Shown: positions 1 to 6,948, counted from the first letter of the stretch. The stretch is 9,448 bases of DNA from Flavobacteriales bacterium (GCA_003229235.1 QIIH01000146.1:1-9448); one strand, 5' to 3'. A program made the numbers and translations. The notes: generated by a model not told the origin, from the letters alone.

Positions 1-594
1 TTTGTCAAAGATTTTAACTAACGAATTTCTTTTATAAGTAAGGTTCACAAAATCTTTCTGTGCCAACTCATTGCAGTCATTAAAGGCGTTGAGTAGCTCT
101 TGTTTAAAAGCAACATTACTTGCTACCTGATTACCAACTAGGTAACGCACATTAATTAACGGAATTAATTTGTCACCCTGTTTTGTATAAAAATATTCTT
201 TAATCCCTTCTTTTTCGTATAAAAACAAGTTTGCTGTCCCAGTGACCAGTAGATTAAGAAGCGCTGTACGAGTTTCAAAAACAGGTTCTTTAGAATACGT
301 TAAATTGTTCAAATTATTGGTAGAAACATCCAAATCAAAGGTTTTCTTGATATAGGTGTCACCGCCATTTACACTGAATCCATTCATTTGCGCTAGCGAA
401 ATCTTTTGTCGCTCACTTTGAGTAGAGGTTTTAAATTGAATTGAACTTGGGTTGCTTTTCCAATCCTCATTTTTAATAAGGCCCGATATTTTTTGATTGG
501 CAGAATTTAAATAATGCCCAGGTTGATAACCTTTTTGTGCTAAAATTGCAGTAGAAATAAACAAGGACAAAAGTAAAGTTGTGATAATTTTCAT
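1..594 (-). CDS. Secreted Bacteroidota protein of unknown function, 5' part only
   Basis: This open frame of 198 codons starts at ATG 592-594 and continues without a stop off the left edge, so the C-terminus is missing. Residues 1-19 look like a signal peptide (MKIITTLLLSLFISTAILA, cleavage likely before Q20), so the product should be exported. The mature part begins KGYQPGHYLNSANQKISGLI and continues with an N-E-D-W-K-S-N-P stretch, a Y-S-K-E-P-V-F-E stretch near the middle and an L-F-L-Y-E-K segment. From memory this pattern resembles the N-terminal domain of a family of Bacteroidota proteins, some of which continue into an outer-membrane beta-barrel of the PorT type. That assignment is recalled, not searched, and the barrel would lie outside the window. 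It sits 97 bases after the cbb3 cluster on the same strand but has no evident link to respiration. The coding call is solid and the family call is tentative. Confidence 0.75.
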   Translation of the reverse strand, partial: MKIITTLLLSLFISTAILAQKGYQPGHYLNSANQKISGLIKNEDWKSNPSSIQFKTSTQSERQKISLAQMNGFSVNGGDTYIKKTFDLDVSTNNLNNLTYSKEPVFETRTALLNLLVTGTANLFLYEKEGIKEYFYTKQGDKLIPLINVRYLVGNQVASNVAFKQELLNAFNDCNELAQKDFVNLTYKRNSLVKIFDK

Positions 595-691
595 AAACAA
601 AAGTAGGGTTAAACTAAGGCCGCAAGATAAAAGATTCTTACATTTCAGATATGCTCAAACGAACAATTAACAACAACAATTGTTTGTTCTC

Positions 692-1429
692 TTAGGGTTG
701 ATTCTTAAGGGTAGCTGTTTGCTCATCTGGATAACATTCTTGAGCCGCGCTAACAGTATCAATTTTGTTTGCTGGCGATAAATAAGCAACGCCTAAACCA
801 AGACCTCTAACAATTAATAGGCATGCCATAATCGCGATTGCAAACGGAGCAATTTTCTGAATATGTCTCTTTATAATTGGACTGAGTAGTTTTCGTAAAA
901 AAATAACAGCGGTCATTAATGGGATGGTACCTATTCCAAATATCATCATGTATAAACTGCCCTGCCATACAGAACCTAAAGTTAATGCTGTAAAGGCGGC
1001 AATGTATACCATTCCGCAGGGTAAAAAGCCATTTAAAAAACCAAGACTCAAGAAAGTGTCTAAAGTCTTGTTTTTAAGATTTAATCCAATTCGACTTTTT
1101 ATTTTCTGAAGCAACCTATGATACCAAGCGATATTGAATTTCAATTTTTTGGCGGTATACGGAAGTAACAGCACTAATAGCATTGCAACACCAATAAGAA
1201 TAGAGATATATTGCTGAATTCCTAACAAATTAAAGCCTTTGCCTAGTAACCCAATGATTATACCAATAAGGGTATAGGCAAAGATTCTGCCTAAATGATA
1301 GCTTATTACTTGAAAAGTGCCTTTTATTATGTTGTTTCGGTCTATAGGGAGTAAAAAGGCAATAGGGCCACACATTCCCACACAGTGAAAACTACTTACA
1401 AGCCCAAGAATGAGTGCGGTCCAAAGCAT
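692..1429 (-). CDS. SafE/DsbD-like membrane protein of the cbb3 cluster (sulfite exporter TauE/SafE family, cytochrome oxidase biogenesis)
   Basis: A 245-residue polytopic membrane protein with about six hydrophobic segments (roughly 2-27, 45-65, 70-90, 128-152, 155-178 and 192-216). The first helix carries H15-C16-V-G-M-C20-G-P, and a second half-repeat carries NGFLPCG at 133-139 (Cys138). This pattern belongs to the DsbD_2 / 'sulfite exporter TauE/SafE' family, a Bacteroidota form of which routinely ends cbb3 operons. The exporter name is inherited from a broad family. Given its position after fixH, a role in metal or thiol handling during oxidase assembly is the better inference, but it is not shown by the sequence. 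The start ATG overlaps the fixH stop by one base (TAATG), which suggests translational coupling. The tail after the last helix is hydrophilic and contains a single Cys232. No clear intrinsic terminator follows. Confidence 0.85.
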   Translation of the reverse strand: MLWTALILGLVSSFHCVGMCGPIAFLLPIDRNNIIKGTFQVISYHLGRIFAYTLIGIIIGLLGKGFNLLGIQQYISILIGVAMLLVLLLPYTAKKLKFNIAWYHRLLQKIKSRIGLNLKNKTLDTFLSLGFLNGFLPCGMVYIAAFTALTLGSVWQGSLYMMIFGIGTIPLMTAVIFLRKLLSPIIKRHIQKIAPFAIAIMACLLIVRGLGLGVAYLSPANKIDTVSAAQECYPDEQTATLKNQP

Positions 1430-1884
1430 TAATAGTAAATTTTTTCCTCATATAAATGAGGCTTATCATTATAAGTAAATTGAACAGATATGTTCCAACG
1501 CCCGTCTACCAAGCGATCTTTAGGTATGAGCAAATTAGCTCCCGAAATTTGCAAAGGGATTGTAAAATCGAGCTGCTTATTAGACGGCCTGTATAAGGAT
1601 ACGGTGCCAATAAGCTGTTGAGTGAGTAGGGTGTCGGGAAAAGTAAGCTCCAAACCTTGTTCTGTTCTAGAAGAGCCTATGGGCACATTAAGGGCGGCAA
1701 AGTTTTTACGAGCAAGCAGCTTGTCTTCTAAAAGGAGTTCTTGCTTAAAGTAATCTTCTTCTACCAATTCGTAACTGTATCGATCGTCTGTAGTCATTTT
1801 GATGACCAAAAAAAGGATGAATCCTATAAATAAAACCATGCCTATAACTAAACCTGTCCCCCAATTAATTTTTATCTTTCCCAT
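1429..1884 (-). CDS. ccoH: FixH/CcoH family cbb3 oxidase assembly protein
   Basis: A 151-residue protein with one N-terminal transmembrane helix (about residues 10-30, after MGKIKINWGTG) and a predicted periplasmic domain. The domain ends with G-R-W-N-I-S-V-Q-F and Y-E-E-K-I-Y-Y, the pattern typical of the FixH family. FixH/CcoH is a small membrane protein that associates with and stabilises cbb3 oxidase during assembly; in rhizobia the fixGHIS genes are needed for oxidase activity. The gene starts 6 bases after the ccoG stop, and its own stop overlaps the next start by one base, so it belongs to the same transcription unit. The length is normal for the family in this phylum. The ATG at 1882-1884 is well placed and no competing start is needed. 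Confidence 0.9.
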   Translation of the reverse strand: MGKIKINWGTGLVIGMVLFIGFILFLVIKMTTDDRYSYELVEEDYFKQELLLEDKLLARKNFAALNVPIGSSRTEQGLELTFPDTLLTQQLIGTVSLYRPSNKQLDFTIPLQISGANLLIPKDRLVDGRWNISVQFTYNDKPHLYEEKIYY

Positions 1885-1890
1885 ATGCGT

Positions 1891-3312
1891 TTATTTATAA
1901 CTTCTAGGCCCTAAAAAAGTTGTCTTTGTTGATTCGATTAAAACTCCATTGCTGTAAACCGCTATCGTAACTTTGTCTTTGTCTTCTTTAATTTCACTTC
2001 GCGGCATTTCTATAAATAATGTACCTTCTGTTAACCCTTGCTTAGGAATGGAGAATTCACTTTTATTTACGAGGATAATAGTGCCTTTATGTGAAGTTAA
2101 TTTAAAAGAAACGTCGTCTATTTGTGAGGTGGTCTTGTTAACCACTTTATAAGTAAACACATTACTAATAATGTTATTATCCTTGCGTTCGTACAATTGG
2201 CCAGGTAATCTCAAAATTGTAGCCTCTACATCGTTGCGCAAAAAAAGCATCCCCACAAAAACCGATATTAGAATAAACAACACCGCCGAATATCCTTTTA
2301 ATCTTGCATTAAATTTAAATGATGTTTTTTTTTCGATTTGATCTTCGCTTGCGAATCGAATCAACCCTTTAGGGAGGTTTACTGCTTCCATCATATGGTC
2401 ACAGGCATCTATACAAGCCGTACAATTAACGCATTCAAGCTGTGTCCCGTTTCTAATATCAATTCCAGTGGGGCAAACATGTACACACTGGAAGCAATCG
2501 ATACAATCTCCTTTGCCTGTGGTAGGGCGGTCTTCATTTTTTTTAAATTTAGCGCGACCAGCTTCTTTTTCGCCTCGTTTGTGATCGTAAGCAACAACAA
2601 TAGATTTATTGTCTAGCAACACACCTTGCAAGCGGCCATATGGGCAAGCAATAATACATACCTGCTCTCTAAACCAAGCAAAAATGAAGTAAAAGACTCC
2701 CGTAAAAATTAATAGAGAGATAAGTGTGCTTATATTACTTAATGGCCCCTCACTTATGTATCTAATCAAGGTGTCACCTCCTATTAGATATGCCAAAAAG
2801 ACGTTGGCAATAATAAAAGAAATCAAAAAGAACACACTCCATTTTAGAACGCGTTTCTTTATTTTTTGTTTGTTCCAAGCTTGTTTTGCAAGTCGTATTT
2901 GAGCGCCTCGATCGCCATCTATCCAGTACTCAATACGCCGGAAAACCATTTCTAAAAAAATGGTTTGAGGGCATATCCAACCACAGAAAATCCGGCCAAA
3001 GGCCACCGTAAAGAAAATTACAAAAACCACCCCAATAAGTATCATAAGTACAAACAGATGAAAATCTTGTGGCCAAAATGGAAATCCAAAAATATTAAAA
3101 CGTCTTTCTAAAATGTTGAACATTAATAGTTGATTGCCATTTACTTTAATAAAAGGCGCCAACAACAAAAAGGCCAGTAAAGAGTAGCTAACCAGTTTGC
3201 GGTATTGATAGAACCGCCCTGATGGTTTTTTAGGAAACACCCAAGCACGCTTACCCTTCTCGTCTATGGTGGCGATACTGTCTCTAAAAACTTCGTTATC
3301 GGGTGCCTCCAC
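1891..3312 (-). CDS. ccoG: CcoG/FixG/RdxA polyferredoxin, cbb3 oxidase accessory protein
   Basis: A 473-residue integral membrane iron-sulfur protein. Hydrophobic segments lie at about 40-56, 85-108, 158-178, 193-214 and 340-358. Between them are CGWICP (110-115), CIIACPYGR (219-227) and a two-cluster ferredoxin region with C270-C273-C276-C280-P and C294-C297-C300-C304, the arrangement for two [4Fe-4S] clusters. The C-terminal 110 residues form a predicted Ig-like periplasmic domain. In other bacteria CcoG has been reported to reduce Cu(II) to Cu(I) for delivery to the CuB site; that role is transferred by family. The start codon is GTG at 3310-3312. It is the only plausible start, because the ccoP stop lies in the same frame just 6 bases upstream and the next Met is residue 64. 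The N-terminus E-V-F-R-D-S-I-A-T-I-D fits the family. Confidence 0.95.
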   Translation of the reverse strand: MEAPDNEVFRDSIATIDEKGKRAWVFPKKPSGRFYQYRKLVSYSLLAFLLLAPFIKVNGNQLLMFNILERRFNIFGFPFWPQDFHLFVLMILIGVVFVIFFTVAFGRIFCGWICPQTIFLEMVFRRIEYWIDGDRGAQIRLAKQAWNKQKIKKRVLKWSVFFLISFIIANVFLAYLIGGDTLIRYISEGPLSNISTLISLLIFTGVFYFIFAWFREQVCIIACPYGRLQGVLLDNKSIVVAYDHKRGEKEAGRAKFKKNEDRPTTGKGDCIDCFQCVHVCPTGIDIRNGTQLECVNCTACIDACDHMMEAVNLPKGLIRFASEDQIEKKTSFKFNARLKGYSAVLFILISVFVGMLFLRNDVEATILRLPGQLYERKDNNIISNVFTYKVVNKTTSQIDDVSFKLTSHKGTIILVNKSEFSIPKQGLTEGTLFIEMPRSEIKEDKDKVTIAVYSNGVLIESTKTTFLGPRSYK

Positions 3313-3318
3313 TAGGTG

Positions 3319-4269
3319 TTAATTGTTCACTTGTGTCTCGTCTGCACTCGGAATTGAATCGTTTAGTACAGCAGTTGCTTCACTTTCTTGTGAAGGATTT
3401 ATATATAGTTCGCCTTCTGCTTTTTTGGGTTCATCAGGAGTGGTTCCTTGAAAAGTTAAAATATAACTAGCAACCTGTGCCATTTCTGCTGGTTTGAGTT
3501 CTGTCTTCCACGGGATCATTCCCTTTCCAGCTCGTCCTCCTTCAGATATGATTCCGAAAATATCTTTTATATCACCTCCGAGAATCCAATATTGATCGGT
3601 GAGATTAGGCCCGATCCCACCGCCGCCGTCAGACTTATGACAAGCAATACATTTTTCTTCAAAAATAGCCTTCCCAGCTTTTAGGTCACTCTCTTCTGTG
3701 AGTACAACTACAGTGTTAATATCAACTAAATCCTTCGCATTTTTTTTGTATTCTGCTACCTCAAGATTGGCTTGTTCTATAGCTGCAACGTACTCCTCTA
3801 TTTGAGTCTCTCCTTGAAAAATATGATATTTTGCCATATATACAAAGGCAAACACTATAGTGGCATAAAACCCGTAAACCCACCAAGGTGGAAGGTTGTT
3901 ATCTAGTTCTTTAATACCATCGTAGTTGTGATCTAGGATTATTTCGTGTTCATCTTCTATAGGTTTACTGCCCAACGATTTTTTATAGATACGCTTTATC
4001 CATCCAAAATTTTTATCTTTAAGTCTCGCACTAGCCTCGTCGTAGCGGGCTTGCTTTTCGGGTGTCATTGCTCGGTATAAAATCGAATTTAAACTCGTGA
4101 TACAAATTTCGATAGCAATTGCGAATACCAGGATAAATCCTAATACCGCCCAAAAAATTGGGTATTTCACATAAGCGTTTTGGTCTCCAGTTTGAGCGAC
4201 AAATTCCAATAGATAAAAAGCGAGTATTACTACTAAAATTACGCGGATATATGATGCTAATGTCTTCAT
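3319..4269 (-). CDS. ccoP: cbb3-type cytochrome c oxidase subunit III, mono-haem CcoP
   Basis: A 316-residue membrane-anchored cytochrome c that passes electrons to the CcoNO core. Two hydrophobic segments (about 7-25 and 37-61) come first, then a cytosolic loop rich in Lys and Asp. The FixP_N signature follows (LDHNYDGIKELDNNLPPWW, 112-130) with a third helix (131-148). The periplasmic cytochrome domain has one haem-c site, CIACH at 207-211, and a probable axial Met251 in GKGMIPW. Proteobacterial CcoP usually has two CxxCH motifs; I find only one here, which matches what I know of Bacteroidota CcoP. The last 40 residues are an acidic, low-complexity tail. Its ATG overlaps the ccoQ stop in an ATGA arrangement, so translation is probably coupled. 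Confidence 0.95.
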   Translation of the reverse strand: MKTLASYIRVILVVILAFYLLEFVAQTGDQNAYVKYPIFWAVLGFILVFAIAIEICITSLNSILYRAMTPEKQARYDEASARLKDKNFGWIKRIYKKSLGSKPIEDEHEIILDHNYDGIKELDNNLPPWWVYGFYATIVFAFVYMAKYHIFQGETQIEEYVAAIEQANLEVAEYKKNAKDLVDINTVVVLTEESDLKAGKAIFEEKCIACHKSDGGGGIGPNLTDQYWILGGDIKDIFGIISEGGRAGKGMIPWKTELKPAEMAQVASYILTFQGTTPDEPKKAEGELYINPSQESEATAVLNDSIPSADETQVNN

Positions 4270-4454
4270 GATGATGTGTTATTTGGATCTTCATCTAAAG
4301 GCATATTACTCAGTTTAGTGATGTGCTCCTTTTTTGCAGTAAATACCCACCAAAAAAGTGCGGCAAAAAATACAAAGAAGATGAGAAGTGAAATTATTGG
4401 ATAAATGGCAACGCCATCGATACTCTCCAAACTACCTTTTGCAAATTTTAACAT
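4266..4454 (-). CDS. ccoQ: CcoQ/FixQ small subunit of cbb3 oxidase
   Basis: A 62-residue single-pass membrane protein. The helix spans about residues 17-40 (IYPIISLLIFFVFFAALFWW), followed by VFTAKKEHITKLSNMPLD, the typical short cytosolic tail of CcoQ in this phylum. CcoQ is not catalytic; in other bacteria it stabilises the association of CcoP with the core. The gene starts 12 bases after the ccoNO stop, and its TGA overlaps the ccoP ATG by four bases. The identification rests on the helix, the aromatic-rich exit and the exact position between ccoNO and ccoP. Confidence 0.92.
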   Translation of the reverse strand: MLKFAKGSLESIDGVAIYPIISLLIFFVFFAALFWWVFTAKKEHITKLSNMPLDEDPNNTSS

Positions 4455-4466
4455 AACAAATTGGTT

Positions 4467-6659
4467 TTATGGGGTTTGAGGATTATTTTGAATTATTTTT
4501 ATATCCGTTCCAAGGCGCTGTAGATAGGCGATAAGTGCTACCACTTCACGACTTTTTATCGGGATAAATTCTTCGCCGTTTTGTGCAGCGATCTCTTGAT
4601 TTTCTTTATAGCTTAATGCAAAGTCTGGATCTTCTAATAAATTTTGTTCTATTTGGCTAGCTTGCTCATTCATCCATTCTTGAGCCGTATCAATTTGCTC
4701 TTGTGTATAAGGAACTCCTAAGGCAACCATGACATTCATTTTTTTCTCGGTCATCGAAACATCCAAGGTATTTTTAAGCAGCCATTTATATGATGGCATG
4801 ATAGAACCTTCTGAAGTAGATTGCGGATCGTACAAATGATTGAGGTGCCAACTATCAGAATATTTTCCACCTATCCTAAAGAGGTCGGGTCCTGTGCGTT
4901 TACTTCCCCATAAAAATGGATGATCATATACATATTCACCAGATTTAGAATAAGGACCATATCGTGCTACTTCTCCTCTAAATGGTCGAATCAGTTGCGA
5001 GTGGCAAGTATTACATCCTTCTCTAATGTAGATGTCTCTACCTTCTAATTCTAGCGGAGAATAAGGCTTGACGGTCGATATTTTTGGAACATAGTCGTCT
5101 ACTATTAACGAAGGAATTATCTGTACAGCTCCACCAATCAAAATGGCTATTGTAGCATATATAGTAAGCTTAACAGGGCGACGCTCTAACCAAGTGTGAA
5201 AACCTTCTTTACTAGTTCTCTTTTTGGTGACTTTTTGTAATGGCATTGCTTCGGCCAATTCGTCTGTAACATTGCTACCTTGTCTAATAGTCATTACTAC
5301 ATTATAGAGCATAATAAAAGCACCAATAATATACATACTACCTCCAATGGCACGCATCCAATACATTGGCATTATTTGATCTACGGTCTCTAAAAAGTTA
5401 CCGTAAGTAAGTTGCCCGTCTGGATTAAACTGTTCCCACATAGAAGCCTGTACAAATCCTGCTACATACATTGGGATCGTGTATATTATTATACCCAAAG
5501 TCCCAATCCAAAAATGTGCATTAGCCAATTTGATCGAAAATAACTTAGTTTTAAATAATCTTGGAATCAGCCAGTAAATCATTCCAAAGGTTAAAAAGCC
5601 ATTCCAAGCTAGGGCACCTACGTGAACGTGGGCAATAATCCAGTCGCTAAAGTGTGCAATGGCATTTACGCTTTTAAGCGACAATAAAGGCCCTTCGAAA
5701 GTAGCCATGCCATATCCGGTAATGGCCACAACCATAAACTTAAGTACGGGGTCGGTTCTTACTTTATCCCAAGCACCACGTAAGGTTAAGAGCCCATTTA
5801 TCATTCCTCCCCAAGAAGGTGCGATAAGCATAATAGAGAAAGCAACTCCTAAATTCTGCGCCCAATCTGGTAAGGTAGAATACAATAAGTGATGAGGTCC
5901 TGCCCAAATGTAAATAAAGATGAGTGACCAAAAGTGAACGATAGACAAACGATACGAATACACTGGTCTGTTTGCCGCCTTTGGAATAAAATAGTACATC
6001 AATCCCAAGAACGGAGTCGTTAAAAAGAAGGCAACCGCATTATGGCCGTACCACCACTGTACTAATGCATCTTGAACTCCCGCATACATCGAATAACTTT
6101 TTAATGCACTTACAGGAAGCGCCATACTGTTTACAATATGCAGTATCGCCACGGTAACAAACGTTGCCAAGTAAAACCAAATAGCAACATATAAATGACG
6201 CTGTCTTCTCCTTAAAATGGTTCCGATTAAATTAATTCCAAAAACCACCCAAATCACCGCAATTGCGATATCAATTGGCCATTCTAGTTCGGCATATTCT
6301 TTAGATGTTGTATATCCTAATGGCAGCGTAATCGCTGCTGAGACAATTATTAGTTGCCATCCCCAAAAGTTTATTTTGCTCAATGCATCGCTAAACATGC
6401 GCGTTTTGAGTAATCGTTGAGTACTATAATATACTCCAGCGAATATAGCGTTACCAACAAATGCAAAAATTACGGCATTGGTATGTAGAGGTCTGAGACG
6501 CCCAAAGCTAAGCCAAGAAATTCCATCGGTTAGGTTGGGAAACATAAACATAAATGCGAGCAAAAGCCCAACACTCATCCCTACTAAGCCCCAAATTATG
6601 GTTGCTATTAAAAAGTTCTTGACGATTTTATTGTCATAATAAAATTGTTGAGCTTCCAT
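4467..6659 (-). CDS. ccoNO: cbb3-type cytochrome c oxidase, fused subunits I and II (CcoN-CcoO)
   Basis: One uninterrupted 730-residue frame encodes both the catalytic haem-copper subunit and the mono-haem cytochrome c subunit. The CcoN part (about 1-465, twelve or so helices) has H59 in RPLHTN (low-spin haem b), H206 in WWYGHN plus H256-H257 in GPHH (CuB), H344 and H346 in IIAHVHVGALAWNG (haem b3 and haem b), Tyr250 at the position of the His-Tyr cross-link, and Glu322 in ATFEGP. A charged linker (about 460-492) leads to the CcoO part: one helix (about 498-520), haem-c site CNTCH at 549-553, and FRGEVARYGPYSKSGEYVYD with a probable axial Met621 in GSIMPSY. It reduces O2 to water at the cytoplasmic membrane with high oxygen affinity. 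Separate ccoN and ccoO genes are the rule in Proteobacteria; the fusion is common in Bacteroidota. The ATG is 6 bases after the ccoS stop. Confidence 0.97.
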   Translation of the reverse strand: MEAQQFYYDNKIVKNFLIATIIWGLVGMSVGLLLAFMFMFPNLTDGISWLSFGRLRPLHTNAVIFAFVGNAIFAGVYYSTQRLLKTRMFSDALSKINFWGWQLIIVSAAITLPLGYTTSKEYAELEWPIDIAIAVIWVVFGINLIGTILRRRQRHLYVAIWFYLATFVTVAILHIVNSMALPVSALKSYSMYAGVQDALVQWWYGHNAVAFFLTTPFLGLMYYFIPKAANRPVYSYRLSIVHFWSLIFIYIWAGPHHLLYSTLPDWAQNLGVAFSIMLIAPSWGGMINGLLTLRGAWDKVRTDPVLKFMVVAITGYGMATFEGPLLSLKSVNAIAHFSDWIIAHVHVGALAWNGFLTFGMIYWLIPRLFKTKLFSIKLANAHFWIGTLGIIIYTIPMYVAGFVQASMWEQFNPDGQLTYGNFLETVDQIMPMYWMRAIGGSMYIIGAFIMLYNVVMTIRQGSNVTDELAEAMPLQKVTKKRTSKEGFHTWLERRPVKLTIYATIAILIGGAVQIIPSLIVDDYVPKISTVKPYSPLELEGRDIYIREGCNTCHSQLIRPFRGEVARYGPYSKSGEYVYDHPFLWGSKRTGPDLFRIGGKYSDSWHLNHLYDPQSTSEGSIMPSYKWLLKNTLDVSMTEKKMNVMVALGVPYTQEQIDTAQEWMNEQASQIEQNLLEDPDFALSYKENQEIAAQNGEEFIPIKSREVVALIAYLQRLGTDIKIIQNNPQTP

Positions 6660-6665
6660 ACAGTA

Positions 6666-6872
6666 TTAATTCTTTACGGTTGATGATTTAATTTCGGTTG
6701 AGTTGGGTTTTTCTTCTACATTTGTGGGGACTAGCTCGTCCTCAAAAAGCATACGAACAGAGGGCGTGTAGGTATCGTCGTATTGCCCTTTTTTTACAGA
6801 AATGATAAAGGCAATAAGAAAGACCAAAGCCACAAGTATGCTAATTGCAAGCAAAAGATATATAATGCTCAT
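6666..6872 (-). CDS. ccoS: CcoS/FixS cbb3 oxidase maturation protein
   Basis: A 68-residue protein with one helix (about residues 2-24, MSIIYLLLAISILVALVFLI) followed by KKGQYDDTYTPSVRMLFEDE, the hallmark of CcoS. In Rhodobacter, CcoS is needed for insertion of cofactors (haem b, CuB) into the oxidase. I place the start at ATG 6870-6872. A longer frame opens at TTG 6924-6926, but its extra 18 residues (SYFDLFYSHTFTPYLLG after the start) do not resemble CcoS, would use a rare start, and would cover the candidate promoter. The residues after position 49 (NVEEKPNSTEIKSSTVKN) are a hydrophilic tail somewhat longer than in many homologues. It is the first gene of the tightly packed run that continues through safE. 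Confidence 0.92.
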   Translation of the reverse strand: MSIIYLLLAISILVALVFLIAFIISVKKGQYDDTYTPSVRMLFEDELVPTNVEEKPNSTEIKSSTVKN

Positions 6873-6889
6873 ACCTAATAAATATGGAG

Positions 6890-6932
6890 TAAAAGTATGG
6901 GAGTAGAAAAGATCAAAATATGACAAGTGTCA
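6890..6932 (-). promoter_or_regulatory. Candidate Crp/Fnr-type operator and promoter for ccoS-ccoNOQPGH-safE
   Basis: At 6921-6932 the plus strand reads TGACAAGTGTCA, an inverted repeat TGAC-N4-GTCA. Half-site and spacing match the inner part of the FNR/FixK consensus (TTGAC/T-N4-G/ATCAA), although the outermost bases do not. Downstream on the minus strand, TACTTTTA (6897-6890) matches the Bacteroidota -7 element TAnnTTTG at all but the last base, and TTTG (6917-6914) could be a -33 element with a somewhat short 16-base spacer. If transcription starts 4-6 bases after the -7 element (near 6885), the operator is centred at about -41.5, where activating Fnr-type proteins usually bind. It lies in the only sizeable gap inside the cluster, and cbb3 operons are classic Fnr/FixK targets. 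The start site and the regulator are inferred. Confidence 0.5.
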
Positions 6933-6948
6933 CTTTTGCATAATTCTT

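Noticed and set aside
661..672. GAACAATTAACA occurs here and in reverse complement at the end of ccoP (3317-3328)
   Set aside because: A 12-base match of low complexity in AT-rich DNA. One copy is coding sequence and a stop codon, so chance is the simplest explanation.
662..684. Possible hairpin after safE: AACAATT (662-668) and AATTGTT (678-684) with a 9-base loop
   Set aside because: The stem is seven pairs, almost all A-T, and has no T-run after it on the minus strand, so it is not a convincing intrinsic terminator.
924..1109. Plus-strand open frame of 61 codons inside safE
   Set aside because: It lies wholly opposite a well-supported conserved gene and its product shows no recognisable feature. 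The plus-strand frames opposite ccoG, ccoNO and ccoI are rejected for the same reason.
4031..4294. Minus-strand frame overlapping the 5' half of ccoP and the end of ccoQ
   Set aside because: It is a shifted-frame reading of ccoP and ccoQ with no membrane or motif signature of its own. Both real genes are intact.
4467..6659. Idea that the ccoNO fusion is an assembly artefact
   Set aside because: The linker reads smoothly in frame with plausible composition, no separate ccoO start is evident, and such fusions are known in the phylum.
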